DNA of 64,000 nucleotides from Echinarachnius parma (Eukaryota; Echinodermata; Echinoidea; Clypeasteroida; Echinarachniidae): assembly GCA_037951105.1 (NCBI GenBank), contig JBAMJV010001798.1, positions 1 to 64,000 on the forward strand. Reading direction: 5' to 3'. The notes below the pieces were generated by a model. The model was not told the origin of the DNA, made no database searches, and worked only from the letters and a program-made list of their open reading frames with translations. Each line of letters opens with the position of its first letter. The first letter of the stretch is position 1. A program made the translations under genes and the position numbers. This document shows, piece by piece, positions 25,001 through 40,000 of this stretch.

Positions 25001-28000
25001 CCCTTGCCCTTCCATCCCCCCCCCCCCCCCAATAGTCTGACAAATAATATTTATAACGCACACACATCTGTCAGCAGACATATGAATGGCGCACAATTAT
25101 CATCATTACCCCTGGTCTTCTGCGCACATTTCAATTTTCAAACCTGCGCAATTATCTTGTGCACTTTCTCAACTCAAAAAAGTATACCCTATATTTTCAT
25201 TCAGCAAATGCAATAATATGTACAGTAATTATGTAGGCTACAATATTGTTTTCTACAGTGCATGCATTTGTTACCCGACCGAACTTTAAACTTCTTGAAT
25301 TTCTATGTTATAATATGATGAACAGGCGTGTCATGACTTCTAAAATGATCAAGCTATGGCAATGGAGGTACATATTAACTGTCAAACATGTAAACAATAT
25401 GTACAGTATGAGCATGGAAAGGGCATTGACTCGCTTTTAATATGAGAGACAGTGACCCCATATATAACACAATGAACTCATCGCACAAGGATCTACAAAC
25501 CTCATGCTGATTATTAAGATAGTCAGGATTTTCTTGGAAACTGCACAGTTAGCATAGTTATGGATAAATGGTTATGGATGAGCCTGAATATAATGAGGCT
25601 AAATATATAGGAGAATGCAAAGGGTGGAGAGCGTAGTTTTTATTTTGCTGGCCCTACAGTTTGGAACAGCTTGCCAGCAGATTTAAGATTGTCCCCAACA
25701 TTAGATATTTTTAAAAGAAATTTGAAGACGTGTTTTGTTTTTTGTTGTAGGTTATTGGAGAGGTTGTAAAGCGCATTGACCTGTTTTTTGTTTATTGGAA
25801 ATGCGCTATATATATATATCAATTATCATCTATTATTAATGTAGTATTTTCCTACTCTGTGATTATCAGTTTTAAAAATCTAGTTGCCCCGATTGGGATA
25901 CCCCCCAAATGACTTTATGAACGCTGAAACTTTAATTGCAGAGCCTTTTGTGAGGATATTGCTTGATGGGTGAATTCCCGGTGAAAAGTTTTACTAGCTT
26001 GGCTGGATGAATCAAAGATTGCATCACCTTACTGGCACACAACATGAACTCATCTCAGAAGGATGTCCCACTGATCATGCTGATTAGGATGAGCATGATT
26101 TCTAGGATAACATTCAACTATGATTTCTAGGAAATCATGTGCAACTATTTTTGGGGGACCAGACCTGAAACTCAGAGACGGGGGCCCTACAGGCCAACAT
26201 GTACTAATACATGTATACAAAATCTGACCACAACAGGAGTACAGATCATCCATCTGTCATGCTGATCGAGATGATCACACGAATGATTTCCTGGAAATCA
26301 TGCAAGTAATTCTGTGACTGGATATGAGATAGTGACCCTGCAGACCAAAAATACACGGGGGCTCTGGAAATGCCAAAAAGAGCCCCGAAAAATCATAAAA
26401 GAGCCCTGTAAATTTGCATAGAGTTCAATGCAAAACAAATATAGAGTGTTATCATGCGGGCAAGCTTGAAAAGTAGCCCCCCCCCCCCCCCAAAAAAAAA
26501 ATCAGATCAACCATTTCTCATGCCGATCTAGATGATCATGATGAATTATTTCCTGGAAATCATGCCAGTAATTTTGTGACTTGGTCTGAGACAGTGACCC
26601 CAGCTGGCCAACTAAGTAATGGACACACCCACACAACCGACTCAAGACAATCCCCAGGACGGCAGAGCATCTTTTATCATGCTGACAGCTAGACGATCAT
26701 GATTTCCTGGAAATCATGCCAGTAATTTTGTGACTGGATATCCTTTATACATGTATGTGACCCTGCAGACCATCTCAGGAGGGTAGATTGCTGATCGATA
26801 TGATCATGATTTCTCGGAAATTAAATTTACTCATGCCGTCATTCGCTGCATGATACCTTCAATTCAACGGAAATCAGCATGCCATTATTTCTCTCTGATC
26901 ACCCAAGTGCAATATCCCAGTGGCTTAACAAGGGGTCAAACATAGCTAGATAAAATTAAAATCACAGTTTGGATTTATGATTTTGGGGGGCTCATTTTTG
27001 GCATTTCAGGGGCTAAATTTTACCTGTTTTTTTAATTGGGCAACCTAAAAGGCACAGTGCTTGGGGTAGTGCACAGATTTTCATGAGGGGGGCAGCAAAA
27101 GACACCATTTTGTTTTAAAGTGTATTATTCTTTTTATTATTGTGATATTAATATCACTGGATGAGAGTAACTAAGGGCATCAAGTGAAATTTGGGCTAAA
27201 TTGGTTTACGCACACCATCTTGTACATGTAGGTCGGAGCCTCTTCTGTGTGATGCCAAAATTAAAGGTAATAATTATTCCTAATTTTAGATATAATCAAA
27301 CAAATATAGTAGAGCTAAACATTTTTTTTAATTCAACGCTACAAACTTTAAAACATGATTCTTCTAAAAGTACAAAAGGTAACTTAGGGCTCTTCTCATT
27401 CTCAACTGACAAATAGATTAATTTCACATTTATTAGGTGGGCTGTACATCATACAGACCACCTCATAATTTCGTTAGAATTGCCTTTATTATTCTTTATT
27501 TTTCTTATTTCCAATCACTTTTTTGTTAGCAAGATAACTTGAAAATGGCTCAATCAAGTGCCTTGAAATTTGGCACACATATATATAGGCATATGGACAA
27601 AGCAAAATAAGGTTTTGAACCCTGACCTTGACTGATGACGTCATCTAGGCGCCATTTTGTAAAATTTTCTGAATATCTTCTCATGATCATATCTTCATAA
27701 CGAAAAGTTGTTTCTCATTCATATTTATCATGATCAAGGTCAATATCCGTCCGGTCAATTTCAGGTCAAAAAACGCGCGCGCATGCGTACGTGCGCGCGT
27801 CAGCGCGCGCGCAAAATTTTAAAATGTTCAAAATCGTCGCAAATTCATTTTGGATACGTTTTAGGCCATTTTAAGCATTTTACGAAAAAACGCGCACACG
27901 CGCATGCGCGCGCGTTTTCGCGCGTACTGGCATTTTGCAACATAGAATCGCCGAATTTTCTCTGTTATCATATTTAGCCCATCTTTCCAAGCATTTTGAT

Positions 28001-31000
28001 ACCTTGTTCACCTTTTTCTGACTAGTAAAAACGCAATGAGCTTCCGTTCAAGAAACATGTCCGTGCGCGCGAGCTCTTGTAATACATAGCATATATGGGC
28101 AAAAACATGCCTATACAAAATTCATTGTAACTCTTCAGAATGGATGGGAACTCCCAAGTTTTTTTTCATATTTGGATAGATTATGAGTCGGAGATATGAT
28201 TTCATGTCTCATTTGATCCTCAATTAACTCATGGCTTCATCATAATGGCCTCCGAACTCAAAATTTCAATTTGCATATTATGACGTCAGCATATTTTTGG
28301 AAAATTTATTGTATCTCTGTAAATATTGATCGATTTTCTTCCAAATTTTGATATGTTCTATCTGAGACAATTCTCTACAAATGTGATGATCACGATTTTT
28401 CATTTTGACAAAGGCATCATGGCGTATTTTTGCGATTTAAGGAGGCATGTCATTTTTTCACATTTTGCGTGTATTCTCTATGGGACATGACTTTTTTTCA
28501 AAACTGGATTCTACATTCCCGTCTTTCGCGACCAATATCTTCTTCGTTTTAGCTTCGTTTACGCTGAACTTCGAGTATGTTGTAGCTGAGACAATAAGCT
28601 ATCTCAAATGAGCCCTTGATTATGTCTTTAATTTTAGTTCGACCAGCCCACCTATACTTGTTCTAAACAAGTATTACAATTCTAGTTGAATTTGTTCTTG
28701 TTGTTGCAATGTCTGCAAAGAGAGTCCCTTTAATGCTAGCGGGTTAATGCTGCCTAAGTTCAGCAACTGAGTCATACATCGTCGACCATGGAAAGGTATC
28801 CCACAGATAATCTAAGATCTACATAGTACCTATCACCCACCGCCTATGCCGTTATAACCACATATGAATGCCAAATATTATGACATCTGTTAGATACATC
28901 ATCAACGCAACAAGCACAAGACAAGTCTCGAACATGTTACATATATTATGTATAGGATGGGTACAAGCAGAGCTCGACACTAGCATTTTCCCGCTTGCCA
29001 AAGGCAAACTACAAATTGGTGTCGGGCAAGTAACATTTCATAAATTGTCTAGTTTGCTTGCCCGATCGGCAACTAAATAATTGTATAACACTAGAAACGA
29101 TGTTTAATATTTCATACGTGTAAATCTCATCTAGAAGTACGCGAGCAAGTACATTTTAAAATTGGGCTACCAAAGTCAAATTTCAAAATTCATGCTTTTA
29201 CCAAGCCGGAATGGGCCAGTACAGAATAAAAAGTTAGTGTGGAGGCTTGGGTACTTGCAACTCTTTCTTCCAATCCAGAGGTCCCAAGTTCGAAACCACT
29301 GCATTTCTACACAAGAATGACGAACTTCATGCAGTACTAAATATTTATTATTTTTCTTTATTGCCCACATTCTCACAGCCCATTTTCAAAGCTGGTTTAA
29401 ACTAGAAATATCACTGAATGTGATTAATACCCCCGAAGTACTGGTTTGTGAAGATATAACAATTATTATTTAGTGCAGAATCTACACTGTATGGTGCAGA
29501 TATATTGGGAACAAATTTGTGGTCACCATGGCAACGCCTTATCCGAAAAACGAAAAAGATATGTATTGCACACCTTCACCTTAACAATATTAAGTCTACC
29601 AAGTTTCATTAAAATTGCTCAAAAACTGTGGAAGTAGTTCACTCCACAAGATTTGATCATTTTTGGTGCAAAATGTTAGTTACCATGGCAACACCTTATC
29701 TGACATTCACAGAATGAGTCTTGCACACCCTTACCTCTGGAACATTCAGTGTGTCAAGTTTCATCAAAATTGCTCAAAAACTGTGGAAGTAGTTTACTCC
29801 ACAAGATGTTCATATTTTTGGTGCAAAATTTTGGTTACCATGGCAATGCCTTATCTAACATTCACGGAATGTGTCTTGTATGGAAGCAGGAGACCGTCAT
29901 AAACATGGATATACGTCGTGTAGTAATTCTAATTACTACACGACGTAAATAATTACGTCGTGTAGTAATTCGAATTACTACACGACGTAAATAATTACGT
30001 CGTGTAGTAAATGGAATTACTACAAACTTCATTTGACGGGGGTATAAAAAATCATACACCTAGAATAGATGAATTGCATACGTAACTTGTAAGTAAATCA
30101 TCCATTGATCGTACTTAAAAAACATGGTTTTAAAGAATATCAATTTATATCAACAAGTATATCAGCTTTTTTGCTACCAATTAAATTAATGGCTACTGAG
30201 TAAATATACAGTTATATAACATTGGCCACGGTAGAGAGGTGACCTATATCCAGGTTCCACCATAACACAAGTATATATCTCTGCAGGAGTTCACTTTCGG
30301 TGACCACGAAAGAAAGCACAATTTCCAACCAACATAGAAAGCGTGTACCACTTTCCACATCAGATCAAGGTCAACATTACTCGCTCTTTTGCCCATTAAA
30401 CCAGAATAATAAAGGTCGTCTAAGAAATTAACGGACAAAAACTACGGATTGATGCTAGGGATACACTACATGTATACATCGTTGGGTGTGAGGGATATAG
30501 GGGTTGAGTCAGTTAAACCAAGGGCTAAATCGAGTTATAAATCATGCAAACCATCTAATTGATTGGAGCTACCTCTATTTATAATTGAAGCCCAATTTTA
30601 AGATAATAGTTGGCCTTTTTTGCTTTCATATTTATCACAAATTTTAAGAGAGCTACATAATTGGTTTCACCAGGGCTCGGAAACTTTTAACATGATTATC
30701 TCTGAAGTACAAAAAGTGACCTTAAAGCGACCTTCTCTTCCTCAACTGTGAGTAGACTCGGTTTAATTGTACCAGAGATTGTACAGAAAAAAAAGTTAGT
30801 TTAATACATGCATGCTTGGTGTACCACTTTACATAACAGGGTCAACTCAAAATGACTTGCCCTTTGGTCGATCTGTGATCTATGGTCAATTACTTAGAAT
30901 AATATAGGTCAGAGCAGTAATTGTCATGTGCATGCTGAGAATGCTCTGTGTAACAGACTAATGGTATCATCAGAAACGTATCTATCTGATATAGTGTAAA

Positions 31001-34000
31001 ATTCGTAACTGACTATCGTAACTGACCATCTAGGGACAATTTTCTTGATATCTTTAGAAATGATATCTATAGACATTTCACATATTTGCCCTGAACTGCA
31101 CTGGCTCTCCATGTGAGCAAAAATGCAAAGTTATATTTGCTACCTCACTCCCACAACTTTGTGTACAGTTGAGACTCTCCCAGGGTCCAACTTGTGATAC
31201 TTTCAAATTCAAACATTTCATTTAATTTCAAACATTGAAGAGGTGTTCTGGTCTAGTGGTCAGAGCACCGCTCTTCGCACTAATTTGCCTGGGTTTCGAA
31301 TCTTGGCCGCGTGGCCGCATCTATCGGAAGGTGACAATAAAGAGCAGTCCCAGACGTAAATAATCATAATTGATTGAACGCATAGATCTGCAAAAACCAA
31401 ATAACCAACCAATCATCTTTAACAAAAGAGAACCTGTTCAATTATTCTATGGGTAATACAAATACAACAAGGTACATTGTATGTGGGATAAGGCCAAAAA
31501 AAAAAAATTGTTTGATTGGCGTAACGGGCAACCAAAAATTAGGGTAGGTCGGTCGGGATTTTTTTTTTATTTTTTTTTTTTACTTTTTTTTTAATATGCA
31601 GATATGCATGCTGGCCCTGGCCGGCGGCATAAACATTGTACATATGCATGCGCTGCATAGGTACCGCGTATACGTACATTGCATGTACTGTATACAGTAT
31701 ATATTCGCGCCTTCATCGCCTCGCGGGGAAAAAGCGATATCGCAACACTTCCGGGTTTTTAGTGCAGCAAATATATCGATCGCAAATGCAGCGCGATACT
31801 CAAGCGATAGCAATTTTTTCGCTTCGATATACACAACGATACATAACGATATTGATCGCAATCGGCAAAAACCTCTAGGGTCGGCGGTATTTTTAGGGAC
31901 GGGCGGGTTACGCCAATCCAACAATTTATTTTTTTTGGCCTAAGTTACAATACAGTAATGTTTTGTTGATTTGGATCCGTTTGAAAAGTAGCTCGAGAAA
32001 ATAGAGATGTATTTTCCCCCTGTAATGAGTGGGTTGTAAGAGTTTTACCACTATCCATGCCTGCAACAAAATATAAATTATACATCGCCTCAATCCATCA
32101 CTGACATTTCAAATTGTCTAAAAAGTAGAGTCTTTTTCCGACCGATCTTTGCCAGATAACAAAAGGGAGATAATGCAAAAAGAAACTCTCATGAACATCA
32201 AAGATAATTGATACACATTTTAATGCGTCACTCAAAATTGGCATCTAGTTAGCCGAGGGCAAAATATGGCTCACCCAAATTCTCAAAAATAAAATGACCC
32301 GAAACAAAAAATGTATTGCTACGAGAGCAAGCCGCATTGAAACAAATCAAATAAGAAATATCATAAATACATGGTTATTCTTATATTTTGTTTTTGTTAC
32401 TATTGAGCACCTAAAACACACTCAATGATTTGATGCCTTTTTTTTTGGGGGGGGGGGGGGGGGCTCCAGTGCTAAATTGCAATTTTAGCCATGCTGTAGC
32501 ATAAAAATATGAGCACATCTTGAGCACTATGCTATGAGTGCAAATTAACTTAGAATTTAACACCCCATCTGCTAATTTACAAACTGAAGGTTATCTTGCT
32601 TGCATGCAAAATAAAATGCTGTATACAATAACAACTATTATCTCATCCAAGACAACTGAATATCAGCAAGGAGGTTCTTGATATCACTATCACCCAGCCT
32701 ACACATTTTTCGGGACCAGTACTAAACTTAACTACTTAATAAAATGCAATTAATAGCTTCACAAGGATATTTAAAACTAAAATACTTTTTATGATACATT
32801 AGATACGTACATCTTACTTTTTATGTTGCACATCAGTCTCTGAAGAGTTCTAACAACTTTTTGCATTGACTGTGAGGTTAATTTGAGATACTCACACAAA
32901 ATATGTACCTGACTATATTACTGCATCTTCAATACAGTGGGAATACTCTGCCAAGGGCAAGTTGACGACTGTCTGTTATTCCCTCCACACGTTGACATTT
33001 TAATGGGAGCGGGTTGGCGCAAACTGCAAACACAAACCACTTTTCAATCAATACAATTATGAAATATGATGCCTTTCTCTCTCTCCTTTGTGCACTCGAG
33101 ACATACTTTACGCTATGATGTGTTTGAATGAAGATATGGGTACAAATTCTACTTCCGTCACAGGACATAGAAAATGTTAATAAAATCATGTCTACTTTGA
33201 CTGATCATGTACTGTAAATACAAAATTATGTTTGTGTAAAATAAGCAAAAATAAATGGAACAACAAATCAACAATAAAATGGAAATATGTCATCACTGTA
33301 GGCAGGGCTCGACACTCACACTGGCCCGCTGGCCCGGGGCCAGTGAAATTGCACTTTGGGCCAGTAAAAATGTATAAAAGTAATATTTTGGTGGCCCGAT
33401 CGGGCAAGCAGATTTTCAACCTGACATTGACAAAATGAGAAAAATCTTGTTTTCTTCTATGTCATGCTTCATCTACATTGTATAATCAAAGGGAATAGGA
33501 AAGAGTGATATATTGAATAGTAAAATGTTTACCCATTAAATAACATTGTTGGGGCCAGTAATTTATCTTTCGGGCCACCAGAATAGGGGAATAAGTTTTT
33601 TTACTGGCCCGATCAGGCCACTGAGAAAAAAGTTGAGTGTGGAGCCCTGCTGTATTCCTTCCAGACTATGCACAAAAATGGGGACATCTTTTATTCAGTC
33701 CCCGCCCCTCACCCCCCCCCCCCCCCCCCCCCCCCAAAGTGTAAAATTTTTAGGGGGCATCAAATCTGAGAATTTGTCTCACCTTCTAATGACCTGGCCC
33801 CATATTCATGAAACCCCGCTAGCTTTGTTCCTTGCTTAGTGTATTTCAGAAGCACAGTTTATTGAGCAACAAACAGCTTCCCTAGTCCCCAACTAAGGTT
33901 AACTGGATAAGCTTTAGGTACCCACTAAGTTAACCCTAGTTAGCAACTAAAATATCTTGTGTTTAATTCGTAGCCACGCCATCCAAAATAGACTTAGCAA

Positions 34001-37000
34001 GGAACAGAAGCTAGCGGGCTTTCATAAATATGGGTCCTGGGCTATATAGGGCCTACATGTATTTCAAATGACACACCAATCAAAGCATCCCGATTGCTCT
34101 TCTTTACATACAGTCTAGATACTGGGTTAAAACTACAAGTCTCTACATCCGAGATATTCCCACTTGAGGTAAAACCATGACGCACAAGACTATTGCCACA
34201 ACAAACAAAAAAGAGTTCACATTTATCCAAAACCCATTTCACATCATTCCAGGGGGGTGTTTCACAAAGATTCCACTTGAACTTAACTCTAAGTTGGACT
34301 TAACTATTATGGAAAGCATTTGTAGTCTTGGAATACAATATATTCAAAAGCAACAAAGCAAGAATTTTAGGCTTTTCATAAAAATTGCATCAAGAACATG
34401 AAATATCCTTGATAATGGAAAATATTAATGATTTGAATCAACTTTTTATGCCTTTGAAAAAGGACTTTTACAAAAAAAATTCAAAGAAACTAATGGCTTT
34501 CCATACTTTTTAAGTCCAACTTAGAGTTAAGTCCAACTTAGGATCTTTGTGAAACACCCCCAGGTATGGTCCACTTTATTCTAAAGAATGATTAAAATTA
34601 CAGGGTTCGGGGCAATTTCAAGAGCACTTGCCTGATCAAGAAATGGCTTTCAAAATTTAAAATAGTGCCCAGGAAAACAATTATTACACTGCATCTTGGA
34701 ATCGGCTCGACCTAAATTGCCCCCCAAAAAAGAATATATACGTAAAATGCAAAAGAAATTTCATTAGTGCTATTTTGACGCAGGTAGGGTTTCATTGAAA
34801 AATACTTTCATTAAAAATACTTTTCCCTGCAACCAAATTTATAATGATCATGAGCCATTACCAAAGTGCAAAAATATCATAATTATATACTGTATGTCAT
34901 AATTTATACATCTATGTTGCCATGACAACGGGTTGACAGCAGTCACAGCACATTTATGATCTCTAGTATAAATTTACAATGCCTAGAGTCAACACTTCAA
35001 AGTAACCAACCCAACACACGGGCACGCTCGTCTTGCACTTACAACAGTTAACCCATATTCTGTCAAAGACAAACTAGTTTCAAAGAACACCTGAGGGTGT
35101 TTCACAACTTAGATCTTTATACTTATCTGAACTTAAATTCTAAGTTGGACTTAACATTATGGTAAGCCATTTGTAGCCTAGGGATAAAGATATATAGAGA
35201 AACAATTCAATTATTTTAAACTTTTCATCGATTTTCCATCAAGAACATGAAATCTCCTTGATAATAGTTCTAAAATGAAAATGATTTGTATTCATGATCA
35301 ACATTTTATATCCCTTTTGAAATAACCTTTTCAAAATTTGTTATTAAAAGAAACCAACGGCTTTCCATAATTTTTCAATCTAACTTAGGGTTAAGTTCAA
35401 CTTAACAGAATGCGCTATTCGCAAAGGTGGAAAACATCCCCTGGGCTCAGTGTGATCGTACCCCACGAATGCCAAAAAGAGCCCCATACTTTTGATTTTG
35501 TCAGAGTTTTTATTGCCCTTGGCAGCCCCCACAATATTACCGTAAAACTCCGTGTATAAGACGCACTTTTTTTCCGTCGGAAAATTTTCAAAGTGGGGGG
35601 TGCGTCTTATACACAGGTACAGCCCAAAAAAAAAAAAAAAAAAAAAAAAAGGACACCCGGTAGTCATGTTTAATGCATATTAAACTGGTCTAGGGCATGA
35701 CAAGAGCTTGATATAAGGGGGAACATTTATCAAAATATACCTGTTTCCTACATAAATTATAGTGGTTAGCAAAACAAAATGCAAGTTTTTAAGCAGTAAT
35801 ACTGCTACTAATTGAATATTCAGATATTCATGAGTAGCAGCACTCATTTAATATTCAATTTTCTAAACAGTGGTTATACATTTTTCTCAACAAAAAAGTT
35901 ATTAATGAATTTAGTATTTTGCATATTTAATGAGCATTGCTACCCCATGAATATATGAATATTCATGAAAAAAAAATATTCTAAAAAAAAAAAAAAAAAA
36001 AAAGTTTTTTTTTTTTTTTTTTAATAGAAAGTTGGGGGTGCGTTTTATACACGAGTGCGTCTTATACACGGAGTTTTACGGTAATATTTTCCCTGCAATC
36101 AACTTCAAGGTATTTATGATGAATACATGTATGAGCCATTTCAAAATTAACAGTGACATCTCATGATTGTACATGTACAGTACTCATTTTGACCTGTATA
36201 CAGGGTAGGAAATACACGGGGGCTGCGGGCGACTTTGCCCCCTAATATTCAAAATAGCCCCCTGAAATCAGTAGTTTGCCCTTCAAATTACCATCTAGGT
36301 ATTATGTGAAATATTTTGTGATATCCATCAGTTTGAAAAAGTAGCCCCCTAAAATAAAATAAAAATTAATTCTTTCCTTGCCTGTATACATGCATAGTAC
36401 TGCCTAGATTCAACAGACCTTACAAGCCAATACACCACTCTTCCTGCACTTTACAAGATTTTACAAATTACAATTAAGGCCAAAACAAAAAAATTGTTTG
36501 ATTGGAGTAACGGGCAACCAAAAATTAGGGTAGGTCGGTAGGGATTTTTTTTTCTTTTTTGTTTTCTTTTTTTTTTTTCTTCGCACAAATACATAAAAAC
36601 ACACGCATAACACATCGCAATTGCAAATTCTATTGCAATTTTTTATTTATTTATTTATTTTTTTTAATTATTAAAAAAAAAAAAAAAATTCAGAAAAAAC
36701 CTCTAGGGTCGGCGTGCATTAGCGCCGGTATTTTTAGGGGCGGGCGGGTTACGCCAATCCAACCATTTATTTTTCATGGCCTAATGCATAATTTTCCATG
36801 ACATCAAATAACGACTATGACCTATTTCAGGGACAGTAAAATGCAGATCTTGTCAAATGGCAACAATCATTTACATTTATGAGAGTATATATATATTTAG
36901 ACTGTCTTGAGTCAACACTTCCCCAAATCACCACCCTAACACTCCAGGCTACTTCTTACAAGTGACAATTGAGGATAGTGTGCCAAAGATACACAGCTCC

Positions 37001-40000
37001 ATACAAAAAATTGTATGCAAATTGGAATCTCTGGCATTGTAAGAGCTCATACAATAGTAATTTCCCCAGGGTACGCTCTATTATCTTTCCCATTCACACA
37101 GGTGACATTTGCAAATTATTTGAACTGGACACCAGCAAAAATTATAATAAGAATCTGAACCTAGCAATAATGAGAAATTGAACTAGGAAAAAAAAAGCTG
37201 TACTGTCAGTATGTACCTCTAGGTAACATTGGAATTATTGCAGTTTGCCCAATATATAATTTTGCTAGATCACCAAAGTCCAAAGTACAATAAACAGGCG
37301 AGACCTTGGATTGAAAGCTTGTTTTTATAGAATATTGACTCTTTTTTTCTTTAAAGAAAATGTCTACATACTTGAAGAGCAAGGCCAAATGTACAAAGAA
37401 AATATTAATCAACAGACTATATTTTTTTCAAAAACTTCCTGTAAGAGCTCTGAAATTAAAAACATTCTGTACTTCTGGTATTTGTTGCTCAACTGATGCT
37501 TGTACACTTTATTTGTTTTTTTTATTCATTAAGTGATCTCTATCAATATACCGTAAAACTCCGTGTATAAGACGCACTCGTGTATAAAACGCACCCCCAA
37601 CTTTCTATTTTAAAAAATTAATTTAAAAAAAACTTTCTTTTTTTTGATTTTTTTTTACAATTTTTTTTTTCATGAATATTCATATATTCATGAGGTAGCA
37701 ATGCTCATTAAATATGCAAAATACTAAATTCATTAATAACTTTTTTGTTGAGAAAAATGTATAACCACTGTTTAGAAAATTGAATATTAAATGAGTGCTG
37801 CTACTCATGAATATCTGAATATTCAATTAGTAGCAGTGTTACTGCTTAAAAACTTGCATTTTGTTTTGCTAACCACTATAATTTATGTAGGAAAAAGGTA
37901 TATTTTGATCAATGTTCCCCCTTATATCAAGCTCTTGTCATGCCCTAGACCAGTTTAATATGCATTAAACATGACTACCGGGTGTCCCAAAAAAATAATT
38001 TCTAATTTTGTTTTTTTGTTTTTTGTTTTTTTTTGGCTGTACCTGTGTATAAGACGCACCCCCCACTTTGAAAATTTTCCGACGGAAAAAAAGTGCGTCT
38101 TATACACGGAGTTTTACGGTACATGTACCGTCCATTTGTGAGTATACGCCAAATCAAGTCAATACAAAATTTTAAAAATTATTTAAACTTACCCAAGTTG
38201 CTTTTCAAAAACAACATTATAAGAAAAAAATGTTCATTTTTTCCCCCTTCAAAATGGATAAAAAGAAACTCATATACTTACCTAGATGTGAATGATTGCT
38301 TATTTTGAGAAATAGTAATTTTTGAAATTTTATTGTACTTACCATTGTTGTAATTCTTTCCTGTCAACTGCAAAGAAATAAAATAAGAAAAAGAAAAAGA
38401 AAATAACTTCTTGGAAATGTGTCAAGTACACATTAAATGATTAAAAATGAGCGATTAAAAATGAGCAAATAAAAATAGGCTTTGCCGGGAATCGAACCCG
38501 AGACCCCCGGATTGCTCAACCATTGAGCCACGAAGACTCTTGAATGGGGGACGTTCCCATGAAACCCTTTTCATTGCTCGATTATCAGAAGTGTACAAAA
38601 TTAGTCATTGTGTACAAATTAACAGTACATTTTACAATATATATTTTATTGTGATTATCTGCTAGATATCATTAATATAAATGTAATGCAACTGTTCAGT
38701 ATGATTCCTGAAGAAAAAAAAAACATCCTGAACAGGTAGCACTACCATTCACACAGTAATAAATAAGTTTGATTAATACAGAGATTCTTCCTAATATGAT
38801 ACTAATGTTTGTCCGGCACGCTACCCCGGCCGCCCCAGCCCCCACCCCGCGCTAGTACGGTACGTTTTACGGGATTATGAGATCTTTTTTACAAGAACAT
38901 GGAGCACAAGAAGAGCATTTTGAAAGTTAATAAAGCATACCGAAAATAATTTCACACTTTTAAATGTACTACATAGATATCAATATTTAAAATATTGTCC
39001 AAAAAAAAAGAAAAAAACACCTTCAATCTGATGATAATTCTCTAATTCGGTCAGATCTTGTTCAAAATATATGTTACACAAACATATTGAAACATAAATG
39101 CGTAGGGTGCACCACTGCACCTGCATGAGAACAAAAGAATTATCAACAGATTGAAGGTGTTTTTCGAGTTTGTTTTTTACATTTTTATAATATTTTGAAT
39201 ATATCTACTGATAGTATTTCCAGCCTCAACTTTTTTGCCATTTCCCAACCATATTACTATGTGTGAATGGTTTAAACATTTTAAAATGTTTTAAAAGACA
39301 ATGTCATTAAAAAATGTTTAGTGAAATAAGAATAACTCAGCAGTCAGCATAGTTAGCAAACAAAAACACACATTCTGGAATGTTCAGTAAAAGTGGATAA
39401 ATGTACTGACATTGTCCATACAATTTCTCTGAGTCCTTAAATGTTCTGATAGCCAAAGAATGTTATGAAGAACATATGTACTACCTATGTAATAAGTCAA
39501 TCAAAGTTCATACACTCACTGCTGACCTGTATATTTCTTCAACTTGTATAATTGACGGGTTTAATGCAAACAAATTTTCATTCATATAATTATGGACTCA
39601 GCAGAAGTCGAAACATTGTTCAGAATGACGCATTGCCCCGCTCTGTGAATTACATGCAAAATACATTCGTCTACATCATGCTGATAACAGCCCAACTCCC
39701 CACAGAGATTCTGTTAACCTGTTCGAGACTGGTTGATTTCAATTTACACTGTAATAGCATGCATTCACCATTGACCGAATCCTGAGTAACAGGAGTATTA
39801 GAAGGACTAATAGTTTGCTTTATAAAGAGTTAATTTAACTTTTCATAACAATGGATACAAAGCAAACATGCATAATTTTGAGTCAATAGCTCATCTGTTA
39901 TGCTCGACATGTTAGTGGATTAATTAATGGGTTTTCAAATTATAATATAATTTGTCCAGAAACCAATTTTTCTGAACCTGTTGGTGGAATGGACTACTAA

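Noticed and set aside
27708..27977. Arg/Ala-rich ORF
   Set aside because: Arises from the alternating CG/CA tracts of the 1.2-kb repeat.
29913..30024. CRISPR-like array of palindromic repeats
   Set aside because: Spacers are identical 8-mers, the repeat is fully palindromic and the genome is eukaryotic; this is a phased palindrome array, not CRISPR.
31596..31943. 115-codon ORF
   Set aside because: Lies wholly inside the AGGCCAAAA MITE; copy 2 of that element lacks the interior, so it is not a conserved product.
38476..38540. tRNA gene on the minus strand
   Set aside because: The gap between the A-box and B-box segments is about 10 nt too short to hold an anticodon arm.
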